Notes under the pieces: generated by a model | Told to the model about the DNA's origin: nothing | Seen by the model: the letters and a program-made list of their open reading frames with translations, nothing else | Database searches by the model: none | Assembly (NCBI RefSeq): GCF_014873755.1 | Contig: NZ_JADBEG010000001.1 | Span: forward strand, 3,536,501 to 3,600,500 | DNA: 64,000 bases | Direction: 5' to 3' | From: Amycolatopsis lexingtonensis | GTDB lineage: Bacteria; Actinomycetota; Actinomycetes; Mycobacteriales; Pseudonocardiaceae | Program-made: the position numbers and the translations under genes | In this document: positions 43,158-52,826 of the stretch, in pieces | Layout: the number at the start of each line of letters is the position of its first letter | Position numbering within the stretch: the stretch's first letter is position 1

Positions 43158-44996
43158 TCAGAGGTCGTAGAGTCGTGCCCAGTTCTCCCGCGACGTGAGT
43201 TCCGGCATGGCGCGCTTGTACTGCTCCTGCACCGCCGCGCCTTCCTTGCGCAGCCGCTGGACCACCTTCGCTCCATGCTTGGCCAGGTCGACCATCTTGA
43301 CCTTGTCGTAGGACCGGACACGGACGCCTTCCTGGTTCGCGTCGGTCACCACCACGCTGCTGAACAGCGACGTGTGCCACCAGTGGGCTTCGTCCGCGGG
43401 GACGGCGCCGAGACCGAACCGGTGGCGGCCCCTGGTCTGGTCGAGCAACCGCTTGAGCAGGACCGCGACGGTCCGGCTCGGCGGCGGCGCGCTGTTGATG
43501 ATGCCGATGTCGTTGGACGCGATACCCGGGACGTCGGTCGCCTTGTGCCGCTTGGTCTCCGGGTAGGCGTCGCGGATCCGGCGGATCTCCTGCATCGCCT
43601 CGACACCACCGTCACGCAGGATCTCCGGACCCTCCAGGAAGTCCTCGACCGCCTTGATCAGCGTCGCCGACAAGCCGTACTGCATGCCGAGCAGGTAACG
43701 CACCAGCTGCGCCAGCAGCACCCGCGACAGCAGGTTCAGGTTGAACGGCGAGTGCAGCGCCGCGGTGATGATCGAGTTACGCAGGTTGAAGTACCGGTGC
43801 CACTCGTCCCAGTCCTTCATGTGGAAGTCCGCGTGCCACACGCCCGCGCCCGGCAGGGTCACGGTCGGGAAGCCGTGCGCGCGGGCCCGGTAGGAGTACT
43901 CGGCGTCGTCCCACTGGAAGAAGAACGGCAGCGGGTAGCCGGTCGCCTGCACGACCTCGTACGGGATCAGGCACGACCACCAGCCGTTGTAGCCGGCGTC
44001 GAGGCGGCGCTCCTGACGGTTCGGCTTGAGCGTCTCCTCGTCCACCCCGAGCAGGTCGGCCGTCGACAGCGAGTGCTCGACCGGCTGGCCGGGCTCGAGG
44101 GTGTTGAGCCGGGCGTACTCGGCGCCGACGTGCAGCTGGTTCGGGTGGAACAGGTTCAGCATCTGGCCGCCGACGATGATCGGGTTGGCGGCGCGGTTGG
44201 AGAACGCCGTCATCCGGATCACCAGGTCCGGCTCGAGCAGCACGTCGTCGTCCATGAACAGGACGTTCGCGTGCTCGGTCGCGGTGTGCCCGGCCACCTC
44301 GAACAGGCCGCGGGTGAAACCACCGGCACCACCGAGGTTCGGCTGCTTGATGTAGTGCAGCTTGTCCGCGAGGTCCTTCGCGACCTGCTCGAACCCCTCA
44401 CGCGACTCCACCAGGTCGGTGCCCTGGTCGGCGACGTAGATCGCGTCCAGCGTCTCCAGCGACGAGACGTCCGCGGCGAGCGCCTGCAGGTTCTTCAGGC
44501 AGTCGTCGGCGCGGTTCATCGTGCAGATCGTCACCGCGGTCGGGCGGATCTTCTCCGGCGCCTCGACCGTCCAGCGGACCTGCTCCACCCGCAGCGTCTG
44601 GCCACCCTCGGTCTCCAGGTCGAGCCAGAGCGCGCCACCGTCGTAGAACTTGTCCAGCTTGCCCGTCAGCGAGACCTTCAGCTGCGTGGCGTCGGCGACC
44701 TGCTCGGCGGCCACCACACGCGGCTCGCCCTCGACGTCGGACGCACCCATCGACAGCAGGCCGGTACCGGTCACGACCGCCTCGACCGAGACCTCGGACA
44801 CGGTCGTCCAGCGCTGCCAGTAGCTGGCCGGGAACCGGCCGAAGTACGTGTTGCCCGACACCTTCGTGGCCGGGGCCAGCCGGACCGCGTCGCGGTCCCG
44901 GACCGCCGAACCGGTGTGGACCTCGGCGTAGAGGTCCTTGCTGACGATCGGCGCCGGGCCCGCGTACAGGCCGCGCTGCGCGGTGAGGTCGGTCAT
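43158..44996 (-). CDS. glfT2: Galactofuranosyltransferase GlfT2
   Basis: 612 residues, an arabinogalactan galactan polymerase that adds alternating beta-1,5/1,6 galactofuranose from UDP-Galf. It has an N-terminal beta-sandwich (1-150) and a GT-A domain (from about 152, PTAVTICTMNRADDC). DDD at 249-251 and WDD at 362-364 match the metal/substrate aspartates of the M. tuberculosis enzyme; H388 in GVWHADFH matches its active-site histidine. Its presence is the best taxonomic marker in the window. It is two bases from the stop of the next upstream gene. Confidence 0.96.
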   Translation of the reverse strand: MTDLTAQRGLYAGPAPIVSKDLYAEVHTGSAVRDRDAVRLAPATKVSGNTYFGRFPASYWQRWTTVSEVSVEAVVTGTGLLSMGASDVEGEPRVVAAEQVADATQLKVSLTGKLDKFYDGGALWLDLETEGGQTLRVEQVRWTVEAPEKIRPTAVTICTMNRADDCLKNLQALAADVSSLETLDAIYVADQGTDLVESREGFEQVAKDLADKLHYIKQPNLGGAGGFTRGLFEVAGHTATEHANVLFMDDDVLLEPDLVIRMTAFSNRAANPIIVGGQMLNLFHPNQLHVGAEYARLNTLEPGQPVEHSLSTADLLGVDEETLKPNRQERRLDAGYNGWWSCLIPYEVVQATGYPLPFFFQWDDAEYSYRARAHGFPTVTLPGAGVWHADFHMKDWDEWHRYFNLRNSIITAALHSPFNLNLLSRVLLAQLVRYLLGMQYGLSATLIKAVEDFLEGPEILRDGGVEAMQEIRRIRDAYPETKRHKATDVPGIASNDIGIINSAPPPSRTVAVLLKRLLDQTRGRHRFGLGAVPADEAHWWHTSLFSSVVVTDANQEGVRVRSYDKVKMVDLAKHGAKVVQRLRKEGAAVQEQYKRAMPELTSRENWARLYDL

Positions 44997-44998
44997 GC

Positions 44999-46507
44999 TC
45001 AAGCTCCGCTTCCGTTGCCCCGGACGAGATACAGCTGCTGGGTGCCGGCCCACGGCGACGTCAGTGTCCAGTGGGCCAGCGCACCGGGCGGCGGGTCGCC
45101 ACGTACCAGGGCGTAGTCGGTGACGATCGGCCGGTCGCCGAAGTCGAAGAACCGGAAGTTGACGTCGACCAGCGCCCGGCCGAGCGCGCCGAGGTGGGCC
45201 TCGCGCTCGGTGATGGCCGGGCCGACGGCGCCGCGGTCGTCGAAGAGGTCGACGATCGCGCAGCCGCAGCTGTAGGCCAGCACGCCGATCTCGCCGCCGC
45301 TGCGCACCGTGCCGCCGCCGACCAGCCGGCCCAGCTCCGGTCCGATCCGTTCGTAGTCCGCGGTCGCGTCGTGGTTGGACATCAGCGGCGCGAACCGCCG
45401 CGGCAGGCCGTCGGCCGCGTAGGCCCCGACGCTGACCACCACTACGCCCGCGACGGCGACGGCGGCCGCCACCCGGGCCGGTACGCGGACCGCGGCCGTC
45501 GCGGCGGCCGCGAGGAAGAGCGTCGCCGCGACCAGGCTCGGCCCGTAGTACCAGTGGTACGGCGGCACGTGCAGCCGCGTGTAGGCCAGGTAGTGCGCGA
45601 TCCCGGCGGGCACCAACGGGACGAACGGCCGCACCCGGGCCCACAGTGGACCTCCTCGGGCCGCGTCCGCCACGCAGAGCGCGAAGGCGAGCAGGGCGAG
45701 CGCGGCCGGGAGGAAGGCGGCGATCGTCGCCAACGGGAAGACCTCGGCGTAGAGCCCGGGGCCGTTGCCGAAGTCCCACTGCCCCCAGGACTTCTGCAGG
45801 GTCTTGATGATCACCGTGTCCGGCACCGCCGACCCGAGCACCACCCAGCTGAAGGCGAACCAGGGGAACGCGACCGCCGCCGCGGCGAGCACCGACTGCC
45901 ACGCCTTCTCCCAGAACCGGCGCCGCAGCGCGAAGAGCACCAGCGCGACCACGACCAGATCGAGCCGGACGAGGGCGAGCAGCCCGGTCAAGACGCCGAG
46001 GGCGACCGGCCGCCGTTCCCCCGCGAAGACCAGCAGCCAGGCGATCCCGGTCGCGCCGAGCTCGACCTCGAGCCCGATCGACGACAGCAGCAGCGGGTTC
46101 ACCGTCAGCAGGGCGACGGCGGCCGGCGCGAACCAGGACGGCAGCCCCGCCCGATCGCCCGCCCGGCGCAGCGCGAGGACCAGCGCGACCTGGCAGAGCA
46201 CGAACAGCGCACCGGCGGCGAGCACCGCGTCGCGCAGGACCAGGGTCAGCGCGGCGAGGAGCAGGACGTTCAGCGGCGACGTCGCGGTGTTCGACGTCTC
46301 CGCCGCGATCAGCCCCCAGTGCCCGTGGAAGGCGAGGTTGCGCGCGTAAGCCAGCGTGATGAACGTGTCGTCGACGAGGTGCGGGCGCACCACCGCGAAG
46401 ACCAGAGCGGACACCACGGCCACCACGCCGGGCAGCACCCAGCGCCGCGACCGGGACTCCGGGGCCGCGATCCCGGCGACGGGGTCCCGCCGCTGTGCCA
46501 CGCTCAC
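44999..46507 (-). CDS. GT-C-type membrane glycosyltransferase, AftB-like
   Basis: 502 residues from a GTG at 46507 that overlaps the upstream stop (GTGA); a second GTG at 46501 is also possible. It has about ten membrane segments and a periplasmic C-terminal domain. The first loop carries DDTFITLAYARNLAFHGHWG, the acidic GT-C catalytic motif seen in AftB and related arabinofuranosyltransferases that use decaprenyl-phospho-arabinose. It is paralogous to the upstream gene (shared NTATSPLNVLLLAALTLV). The position next to glfT2 supports a role in arabinogalactan or a related glycan. Precise linkage is unknown. Confidence 0.75.
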   Translation of the reverse strand: MSVAQRRDPVAGIAAPESRSRRWVLPGVVAVVSALVFAVVRPHLVDDTFITLAYARNLAFHGHWGLIAAETSNTATSPLNVLLLAALTLVLRDAVLAAGALFVLCQVALVLALRRAGDRAGLPSWFAPAAVALLTVNPLLLSSIGLEVELGATGIAWLLVFAGERRPVALGVLTGLLALVRLDLVVVALVLFALRRRFWEKAWQSVLAAAAVAFPWFAFSWVVLGSAVPDTVIIKTLQKSWGQWDFGNGPGLYAEVFPLATIAAFLPAALALLAFALCVADAARGGPLWARVRPFVPLVPAGIAHYLAYTRLHVPPYHWYYGPSLVAATLFLAAAATAAVRVPARVAAAVAVAGVVVVSVGAYAADGLPRRFAPLMSNHDATADYERIGPELGRLVGGGTVRSGGEIGVLAYSCGCAIVDLFDDRGAVGPAITEREAHLGALGRALVDVNFRFFDFGDRPIVTDYALVRGDPPPGALAHWTLTSPWAGTQQLYLVRGNGSGA

Positions 46508-48081
46508 GGTTCGCGGGTGAGGGTCAAGTGGCCGACGCCCTTCGCCGCGGACTGCACCTGCCAGCTGTCCGGCCCGGTCGCGGGCCCCGATCCGTACTGC
46601 AGCCGGTAGTCCGGCTTGCGCGGGGTGATCGAGCGGTCCAGCCAGTGGTAGTTCAGCCGCAGCGCGAGGCTCATCAGCGGGTTCGCCGTCGCGATCCGCC
46701 GCTCGACCAGCTCCTTCGCGTGGCCGCGATCGGAGAACTCGTCGATGATCGCGCACTCGCAGTAGTAAGCGAGGGTGCCGATCTCCCCGGGGCTGGCCAC
46801 GCTCGCGCCGTCGAGCCTCGCGCCCAGCTCCTTGCCGACTCGCGCGTAGTCCTGCGCGCTGGCCCAGTTCCCGAAGATGACCGGCGACTTCCACGGCACA
46901 CCCTGCGCGGCGTCGACGGCCGCCGCGCTCAGCACCAGCACCCCGGTCAGCCCGAGGGCCAGCAGCGGCGGACCGGTGCGCAGCGCCGTCCGCGCGCGTG
47001 CCTGGCCGGACCAGGCACCGAAGGCCGCGACGGCGAAACTGCCCACCGTCGTCGTCGGAGCCACGTAGTACCAATGGAACGGGCCGACGCCGATGAACGA
47101 ATAGGCGACGAAGTAGAGGATCCCGCCGGCACCCAGCGCGGCGACCGGGCCGAGCGCGGGGAACTCCGGCCAGCGCACCGAAAACCGCGCGGCGGCCCAG
47201 CCGGCGAGGGCGACCACGCCGAGCAGCGCCGGGACGAACGTCACGAGCACGGTGACCGGGTACCCGAGGTAGTACATGACCGGCCCGGTGCTGTAGGTCC
47301 ACGGCGCGAACAGCCCCACCTGCGTCTGCTTGATCGCCAGCGTGTCGGGCACGAACGAGCCGAAGGCGAACCAGCTGAAGACGAACCACGGCGCGGCCGT
47401 CAGCACGGCGAAACCGGCGGCGGGCAGCAGCCGCCGCCGGAGCGCGGGCGCGCTGAGCGCGATCACCACGACGAACACGACGAGGTCGAGCCGGGTGAGG
47501 ACGGTGAACCCGGCGGTGACGCCGAACAGGATCGGCCGGCCTTCGAGCGCGAAGACCGTGAGCACCAGCAGGACGGCGGGGATCAGGAGGACTTCGAGAC
47601 CGATGGCGGACAGCACGAACGGGTTGAACAGGACCAGGGTGACGCCGAGCACCCCGGCCGCGGGCGGCAGCGCGAGCTTCCGCCCGATGCGCTGCCAGGC
47701 CCAGCCGAGCGCGCCGCCGCACAGGACGGTCAGGATCCCGAGCGCGACGACCGGGTGCGGGTCGCCGGCCACCCGGGTCACCAGGGTGAGCGCGGCGAGG
47801 AGCAGGACGTTCAGCGGTGACGTCGCCGAGTTCGCGGGCGCGCCGGGGATGATGCCCCATTCGCCGTGCACCGCGAGGTTCTTCGCGTAGGCGAGGGTGA
47901 TGTAGCTGTCGTCGGTGAGACTGCCGCGTACCACCAGGAAAAGCCCGGCGCCCAGTACCGCGCCGAAGACGGGCAGCCACCACCCTCGCGCGTGCACCTG
48001 CCCCGTTTCCGCGTCAGGTGGCACCTGTTGACCGCGGGGAAGCGCCACCGGCGCCGGATCCGTCATCTGCCCGATCGACAT
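46504..48081 (-). CDS. GT-C-type membrane glycosyltransferase, AftB-like (paralogue)
   Basis: 525 residues from ATG 48081. Catalytic-loop motif DDSYITLAYAKNLAVHGEWG, then NSATSPLNVLLLAALTLV, about ten transmembrane helices and a C-terminal domain with LAYYCECAIIDEFSDRG that is echoed in the neighbour as LAYSCGCAIVDLFDDRG. It shares the whole plan with the downstream gene, so the two arose by tandem duplication. It is presumably the first gene of the glfT2 operon. Confidence 0.75.
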   Translation of the reverse strand: MSIGQMTDPAPVALPRGQQVPPDAETGQVHARGWWLPVFGAVLGAGLFLVVRGSLTDDSYITLAYAKNLAVHGEWGIIPGAPANSATSPLNVLLLAALTLVTRVAGDPHPVVALGILTVLCGGALGWAWQRIGRKLALPPAAGVLGVTLVLFNPFVLSAIGLEVLLIPAVLLVLTVFALEGRPILFGVTAGFTVLTRLDLVVFVVVIALSAPALRRRLLPAAGFAVLTAAPWFVFSWFAFGSFVPDTLAIKQTQVGLFAPWTYSTGPVMYYLGYPVTVLVTFVPALLGVVALAGWAAARFSVRWPEFPALGPVAALGAGGILYFVAYSFIGVGPFHWYYVAPTTTVGSFAVAAFGAWSGQARARTALRTGPPLLALGLTGVLVLSAAAVDAAQGVPWKSPVIFGNWASAQDYARVGKELGARLDGASVASPGEIGTLAYYCECAIIDEFSDRGHAKELVERRIATANPLMSLALRLNYHWLDRSITPRKPDYRLQYGSGPATGPDSWQVQSAAKGVGHLTLTREP

Positions 48082-48245
48082 GTCCCGGGGACCGTAGTGA
48101 CGTTTCGTTACAGTGGTGCTACGTCTCGGTTAGGTCCGGCTGCTCTGTGGAACATCACGCCGGTGACAGCACGGTGGCCGGCCCGAGGCGCCGCCCACGA
48201 CGCAGGACGCACGCGCGGACGCAGCAGCGCGGGAAACTGCCGCCC

Positions 48246-49185
48246 ATGCTGTTCCGCCTGCTCGGTTCCGTCGAGGTGCTCGGCGACGACGGATCGCCCG
48301 TCGCGCTGCCGGGAGCCAGGGCCCGGGCCATTCTCGCGATGCTGCTGGTCTCCCGGCCGGATGCGGTGTCGCCCAGCCGGTTGTTCGCGACCGGCCGATC
48401 CGCGAAAGACCCCGTCAACGCGCTGCACGTGCAGATCGCGAAGCTGCGCGCCGCGTTGCCGGAGCTGCGGCTGGTTTCCGAACGCGGGGGCTACCGGCTG
48501 CTCACCCGGGCCGGCGAGATCGACGCCGACGTGTTCGCCGATGCCTGCGAAACGGGACGCGAGCTGGCGCGGCAGGGCGATCCGGCCGCCGCGGTCGCCG
48601 TGCTGCGCGAGGGGCTGACGCGGTGGCGGAAGCCGGTCGGCTACGACTTCGCCGAGGCGTGGCGGGTCCGGCTCGAGGAGCTCCGCTTGGCCGCGCTGGA
48701 CACCGTGCTCGACGCGAAACTGACGCTGGGCCGGCACCGGGAACTGGTGCCGGAGCTCGCCGGGCTCGTCGCGGAACACCCGTTGCGGGAACGGTTCGCG
48801 GAACTGCTGATGCTCGCCCTGCGCAGCGGCGGACGGGCGGCAACCTGCCGCACCCGGTCGGTGCCCTGTTCGGGCGCGACGCGGATCTCGGCACCGCCGG
48901 GCGGCTGCTCGGCGAACGGCACCTGGTCACCCTGACCGGGCCGGGTGGCGTGGGCAAGACGCGGGCCGCCCGCGAGCTCGGGCACCGCCTGCGCGGCCGC
49001 TTCCGCGACGGTGTCTGGCCGGTCGAGCTCGCCTCGGTCGCCCGCGACGGCAGCGTGCTCGACGCGGTCGCGGCGACACTGCTGGACGGCGAGCCCGCGG
49101 CGCCGGCCCGCGACCGGTTGCTCGCGCACCTGCGCGAGCGCGAAGTCCTGCTGGTGCTGGACAACTGCGAGCCGAGTCCGGCGAG
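48246..49185 (+). pseudogene. AfsR/SARP-type regulator, internally deleted and truncated
   Basis: The N-terminal SARP DNA-binding domain (MLFRLLGSVEVLGDDGSPVALP...) and most of the BTAD (LRLAALDTVLDAKLTLGRHRELVPELAGLVAEHPLRERFAELLMLAL) are present in one frame, stopping at 48935. The NB-ARC part (PHPVGALFGRD... LTGPGGVGKTRAARELGHRL) is in another frame and starts directly after 'ALRSGGR', so the BTAD end and linker are deleted. The Walker B strand LLVLDNCE is the last recognisable element near 49173. What survives could make a 229-residue SARP without NB-ARC. Confidence 0.8.
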
Positions 49186-49189
49186 GATC

Positions 49190-49396
49190 CCGTTCGACGG
49201 CGGCGAGCTCGTCGAAGTCGGCTCGCAGGTAGCGCACCTCCGCGTAGCTCGCCGCGCGGAGCCGGTCCATCAGCGGCCGCACGTCGGCCGCCGCCAACGG
49301 GCCGTGGACGATCAGCCGGTCGGCGCGGTCCGCGAGCGCGAGCGCCGTGGCGCGTCCGATGCCGCTGGTCGCTCCGGTGAGGACGATGGTGGTCAT
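49190..49396 (-). pseudogene. Short-chain dehydrogenase fragment (N-terminal 65 residues)
   Basis: ATG 49396 opens MTTIVLTGATSGIGRATALALADRADRLIVHG, a classical SDR Rossmann start, and runs to YLRADFDELAAV, where it meets the truncated AfsR gene on the other strand. The NAG and YxxxK regions are missing. The abutting fragments mark one deletion end point near 49180-49195. Confidence 0.75.
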
Positions 49397-50857
49397 CGGG
49401 TTCTCCCTCCGGGACCGTGGGTCTGCCTCACTCAACCAAGTTCCGCGGCGCGAAACGGGTTCGAAGCAGGCCTGGCCTATCGGGGGACAAAATGGACCAC
49501 CCCACGAAAACTTCGCGCGCCGCGGCGCCGACCTGACCACCGCTGCGGTGCACGAGCTCGACCGCGGGCACGCGGTGCTGGCCGCTCAGCACCTGCTCGA
49601 CACGGTCCTCACCACCGGCACCGCCACGTTCGGCCGCTACACCGCGAGCCCGGCGCACCGGCTACTCACCGATCCGGCCGTGCTCGCGTCCCGGATCCTG
49701 CGCACCGCCGAAGCGCCATGCGCCGCCGATCCCGATATCGGAGACCCGAGCGACGCCACCACCCGTGCTTTGTCCGTACTGGGCGCCGCCGACGAGACGA
49801 ATGCCGTCGCCCTGCTGGCCTCCTTGTGCGCGTCTGGCAGTGCGGGCCGGAGTCTGGTCGCACCGCACCACTCCCGGCAGCGGCCAATCACTCCGCAGCT
49901 GGCCTGCGTCCTGCAACAGGCTCGCCGCACCCTGAACACACGTTCGATGACATCGTGAGCAACTCAGGTATATACCGTTATACAACTCTAAGTTTCGGCC
50001 TTCACGCATGGATCGCGCCCGCGCGCGTCAACGGCCAGATGGGTCTGGCTGCAGACGTGAGGAGCACAGTGATGTCGCCCCGGCCGGGCCCACCCGCTGT
50101 GGTCCATCCCCGCGGCGCTTCGGCACGGCGAACCGACGCCGGGCCGGACGCCTCAGCATGTACGGGTCGGTCGCGTGGCTGCTGTCCGGTTTCGGCGTCG
50201 TCGCCCTGCTCGTGTCGCCATGGTTCGGCAGCTTGTGGCGTGCTCTGGACGGCCGCCTTGTGACGGTGTCGTACAACCGACCCGCGCGAAGACCGGCCGG
50301 GTGATCCTGTGACTGGGCGCCTGCCGCGACGCACCGGGCGCGGGGAACGCTCGAGCGGCCTGTCGTTCGATCTGGCGAAGGAAGCGTGCGGCCGCGCGAA
50401 CCGATCCGAATACCGCACGGGTGAAGATGGCCGAAGACGAGCCGACCAGGCGGACGGGCTCCGACTTCGGCGTCGCTTATGGTCTTTCATCATCTTTGCC
50501 TTCCCGGCGGCGGATTGATCCACCAGCAGCCGTATCGGCCGATCTGGCCGCTCGCCGCCGGGATCTTGGCCTTCGCCGGTGGGTGGGGGCGGCGGCTCCG
50601 GGCCAAGCGGAACAAGACCTGATTCCGAGCCGCCCTCATCTCCTGATCCGGCCGAAGTCGCGGCCGGCGCCGAGTACCGCGGCGGCCCGGACGCGAGCGT
50701 CAGCGACCCGAAGCCCGCCTGCGGCCGCCCGTGCCAGCCCGGTTCCGGCACACCGCTGTGAGGACACTAAGTCCGGCCGGCTTTCTCAGCGTCCTCACAG
50801 CGGTGTTCCGACAGGGTGCGGGTGCGGCAGCGTCTCCTCCGAGAATCGAGACCGGTT
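49397..50857. other. Gene-poor 1.46-kb stretch with fragments
   Basis: No complete gene is supported. A frame at 49487-49958 (…GADLTTAAVHELDRGHAVLAAQHLL...) looks coding-like but has no clear start or family. 49940-50000 is an AT-rich island with the perfect palindrome GGTATATACC at 49967-49976, resembling a GntR-type operator or promoter. Two small frames encode hydrophobic peptides: 50158-50304 (48 aa, YGSVAWLLSGFGVVALLVSP) and 50479-50622 (47 aa, with PLAAGILAFAGGW). Either could be real or chance. Confidence 0.4.
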
Positions 50858-51631
50858 TTGAACGACCCCCTCACCCGCCGGGGCCTCTTCGGCTTCGCGC
50901 TGGGTGCCGCCGCGCTGACGGCGTGCTCGGCTCCCTCGCCGTCGCCCGCTCCGGGACCCGGCTCCGCGAGCCATTCCCCGGTCACGACGACGCCGTTCGC
51001 GACGTCGGCCCCGGCCTCCCCGCCGCCGTCCGGCCCGGCCACCGAGGTGAGCCGCTCGACCTCCGGCCGCCCCCAGGTCGGGCTGACCTTCCACGGCGCC
51101 GGTGACCTCCAGGTCACCCGCGAGGTGCTCGACGTCGTGCACCAGCACGGCGCGCGGATCACCGTGCTCGCCGTCGGGACCTGGCTCGCCGCGCACCCCG
51201 ACGCCGCCCGCATGGTGCGCGACGGCGGGCACGAGCTGGGCAACCACACGTGGAGCCACCCGGCGCTGTCGGGGTACGCGGCCGAACCGATGTACGCCGA
51301 AATCCAGCGCTGCCGCGACAAGCTCGTCGAGCTCACCGGGTCCCCGGGCGGCTTCTTCCGCCAGTCCCAGGGCCAGCACGCCACCCCGCGGGAGCTCGCC
51401 GAAGCCGGGCACGCCGGCTATCCGAAGGTCCTCTCCTACGACGTCGACTCCCTCGATTGGACCGACCCTGGGCCCGCCGCCATCCGGGCGGCCGTGGCGA
51501 AGGCCCGCGCGGGCAGCGTGGTGAGCATGCACCTGGGCCACCCCGGCACCGTCGCCGCGCTGCCCGGCATCCTCGCCGATCTCGCCGACCGCGGCCTCGC
51601 TCCGGTCACCGCGTCCGAGCTGCTGGCGTAG
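50858..51631 (+). CDS. Polysaccharide deacetylase-like lipoprotein
   Basis: 257 residues from TTG 50858; an upstream GTG at 50816 is an alternative. A twin-Arg stretch and lipobox (TRRGLFGFALGAAALTACS) give an exported lipoprotein, then a Pro/Ser-rich linker and a NodB fold from about 72. The catalytic motif usually reading TFDDGP is TFHGAGD (H79, D83); the metal histidines are present in NHTWSHP (H130, H134). This variant occurs in an actinobacterial subgroup; activity on glycans is plausible but the catalytic base is altered. It is five bases from the next gene. Confidence 0.8.
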   Translation: MNDPLTRRGLFGFALGAAALTACSAPSPSPAPGPGSASHSPVTTTPFATSAPASPPPSGPATEVSRSTSGRPQVGLTFHGAGDLQVTREVLDVVHQHGARITVLAVGTWLAAHPDAARMVRDGGHELGNHTWSHPALSGYAAEPMYAEIQRCRDKLVELTGSPGGFFRQSQGQHATPRELAEAGHAGYPKVLSYDVDSLDWTDPGPAAIRAAVAKARAGSVVSMHLGHPGTVAALPGILADLADRGLAPVTASELLA

Positions 51632-51635
51632 CCCG

Positions 51636-52826
51636 ATGCGCTTGCTCCCCGTCCTCGCCGTCGTCGCCGTGCTCGCCACCGGATGCTCGTCGGGAGGTGG
51701 CGACCCGATGTCCGGCATGCCCGGCATGAGCGACCCGCCGCCGGCCGGGCTCCCGCACGAGAGCACCCCGCCCATCCCGGGTACGCACCCGCTGCCCGGC
51801 ATGCCCGCCGTCCCCGACCCGCACGACGTGGACGCCGCCGCCGGGGCCGGCATGCTCGCCCCCGCCGTCGCCGCGGACAAGCCGCTGGTCTACGTGCCCC
51901 ACAGCGGGTCCGGTGACGTGTGGGTGATCGACCCGGCCACCTTCCAGGTCGTCGCGAAGTACCCGGCGGGCAAGGAACTGCAGCACGTCGTGCCCTCGTG
52001 GGACCTGCGCACGCTGTACGCCACCGACGACCGCGGCGACCACGTCCTGCCCTTCGACCCGCGGACGGGGCAGCCGGGCAAGCCGTTCCCGGTCGTCGAC
52101 CCTTACAACATGTACTTCACCCCCGATGGCCGGTACGCGATCTCGGTGGCCGAGCGGCTGCGCAAGCTGGTCTGGTACGACCCGCATACGTGGCAGGTGC
52201 ATGACGAAACGCCCGCCCCGGGGTGCGCGGGCATCGACCACGCGGACTTCTCGCCCGACGGCCGTACCGCGGTCTTCACGTGCGAGTTCGCCGGCCGCGT
52301 CGCGGTGGTCGACGTCGCCTCCCACCACCTGCTGCGGATGGTCGACATGCCGCACCGCAACACGCGCATGGGCCCGCAGGACATCAAGCTCGCCCCCGAC
52401 GGCTCGGTGTACTACATCGCCGACTCCGACGCGAACGGCCTCTGGATCCTCGACGGCGCGGCGACGAAGGTGCTCCGCTTCATCTCGACCGGCCGCGGCG
52501 CGCACGGGCTGTACTTGTCGCGGGATGCCAAGCAGCTCTACGTGACCAACCGCCACGAGGGCAGCGTCAGCGTGCTCGACGCATACACCGGCGCACCTGT
52601 GACGGTGTGGCACATCCCGGGCGGCGGCAGCCCGGACATGGGCAACGTGACGTCCGACGGCACACAGCTGTGGCTGTCCGGCCGCTACGACCGAGTCGTC
52701 TATGTACTGTCCACAAAGGATGGTGCGTTACTGGCGAAGATCCCCGTCGGGAACGAGCCGCATGGTCTCTGCGTGTGGCCGCAGCCGGGCCGATATTCCC
52801 TCGGCCACACGGGGATCACCCGTTGA
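51636..52826 (+). CDS. YncE-like beta-propeller lipoprotein
   Basis: 396 residues with a lipobox (VLATGCSSG), a Met/Pro-rich linker (MSGMPGMSDPPP) and about six YVTN-type repeats (VYVPHSGSGDVWVIDPATFQVVAKYPAG, LYVTNRHEGSVSVLDAYTGAPV and others). It probably folds as a surface beta-propeller binding a ligand or partner protein. The Met-rich linker could bind copper, an inference only. It is coupled to the deacetylase-like lipoprotein. Confidence 0.85.
   Translation: MRLLPVLAVVAVLATGCSSGGGDPMSGMPGMSDPPPAGLPHESTPPIPGTHPLPGMPAVPDPHDVDAAAGAGMLAPAVAADKPLVYVPHSGSGDVWVIDPATFQVVAKYPAGKELQHVVPSWDLRTLYATDDRGDHVLPFDPRTGQPGKPFPVVDPYNMYFTPDGRYAISVAERLRKLVWYDPHTWQVHDETPAPGCAGIDHADFSPDGRTAVFTCEFAGRVAVVDVASHHLLRMVDMPHRNTRMGPQDIKLAPDGSVYYIADSDANGLWILDGAATKVLRFISTGRGAHGLYLSRDAKQLYVTNRHEGSVSVLDAYTGAPVTVWHIPGGGSPDMGNVTSDGTQLWLSGRYDRVVYVLSTKDGALLAKIPVGNEPHGLCVWPQPGRYSLGHTGITR

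Noticed and set aside
49487..49958. Candidate gene with GADLTTAAVHELDRGHAVLAA
   Set aside because: No start site, no recognisable family, and it lies in a rearranged region; kept only as part of the gene-poor stretch.
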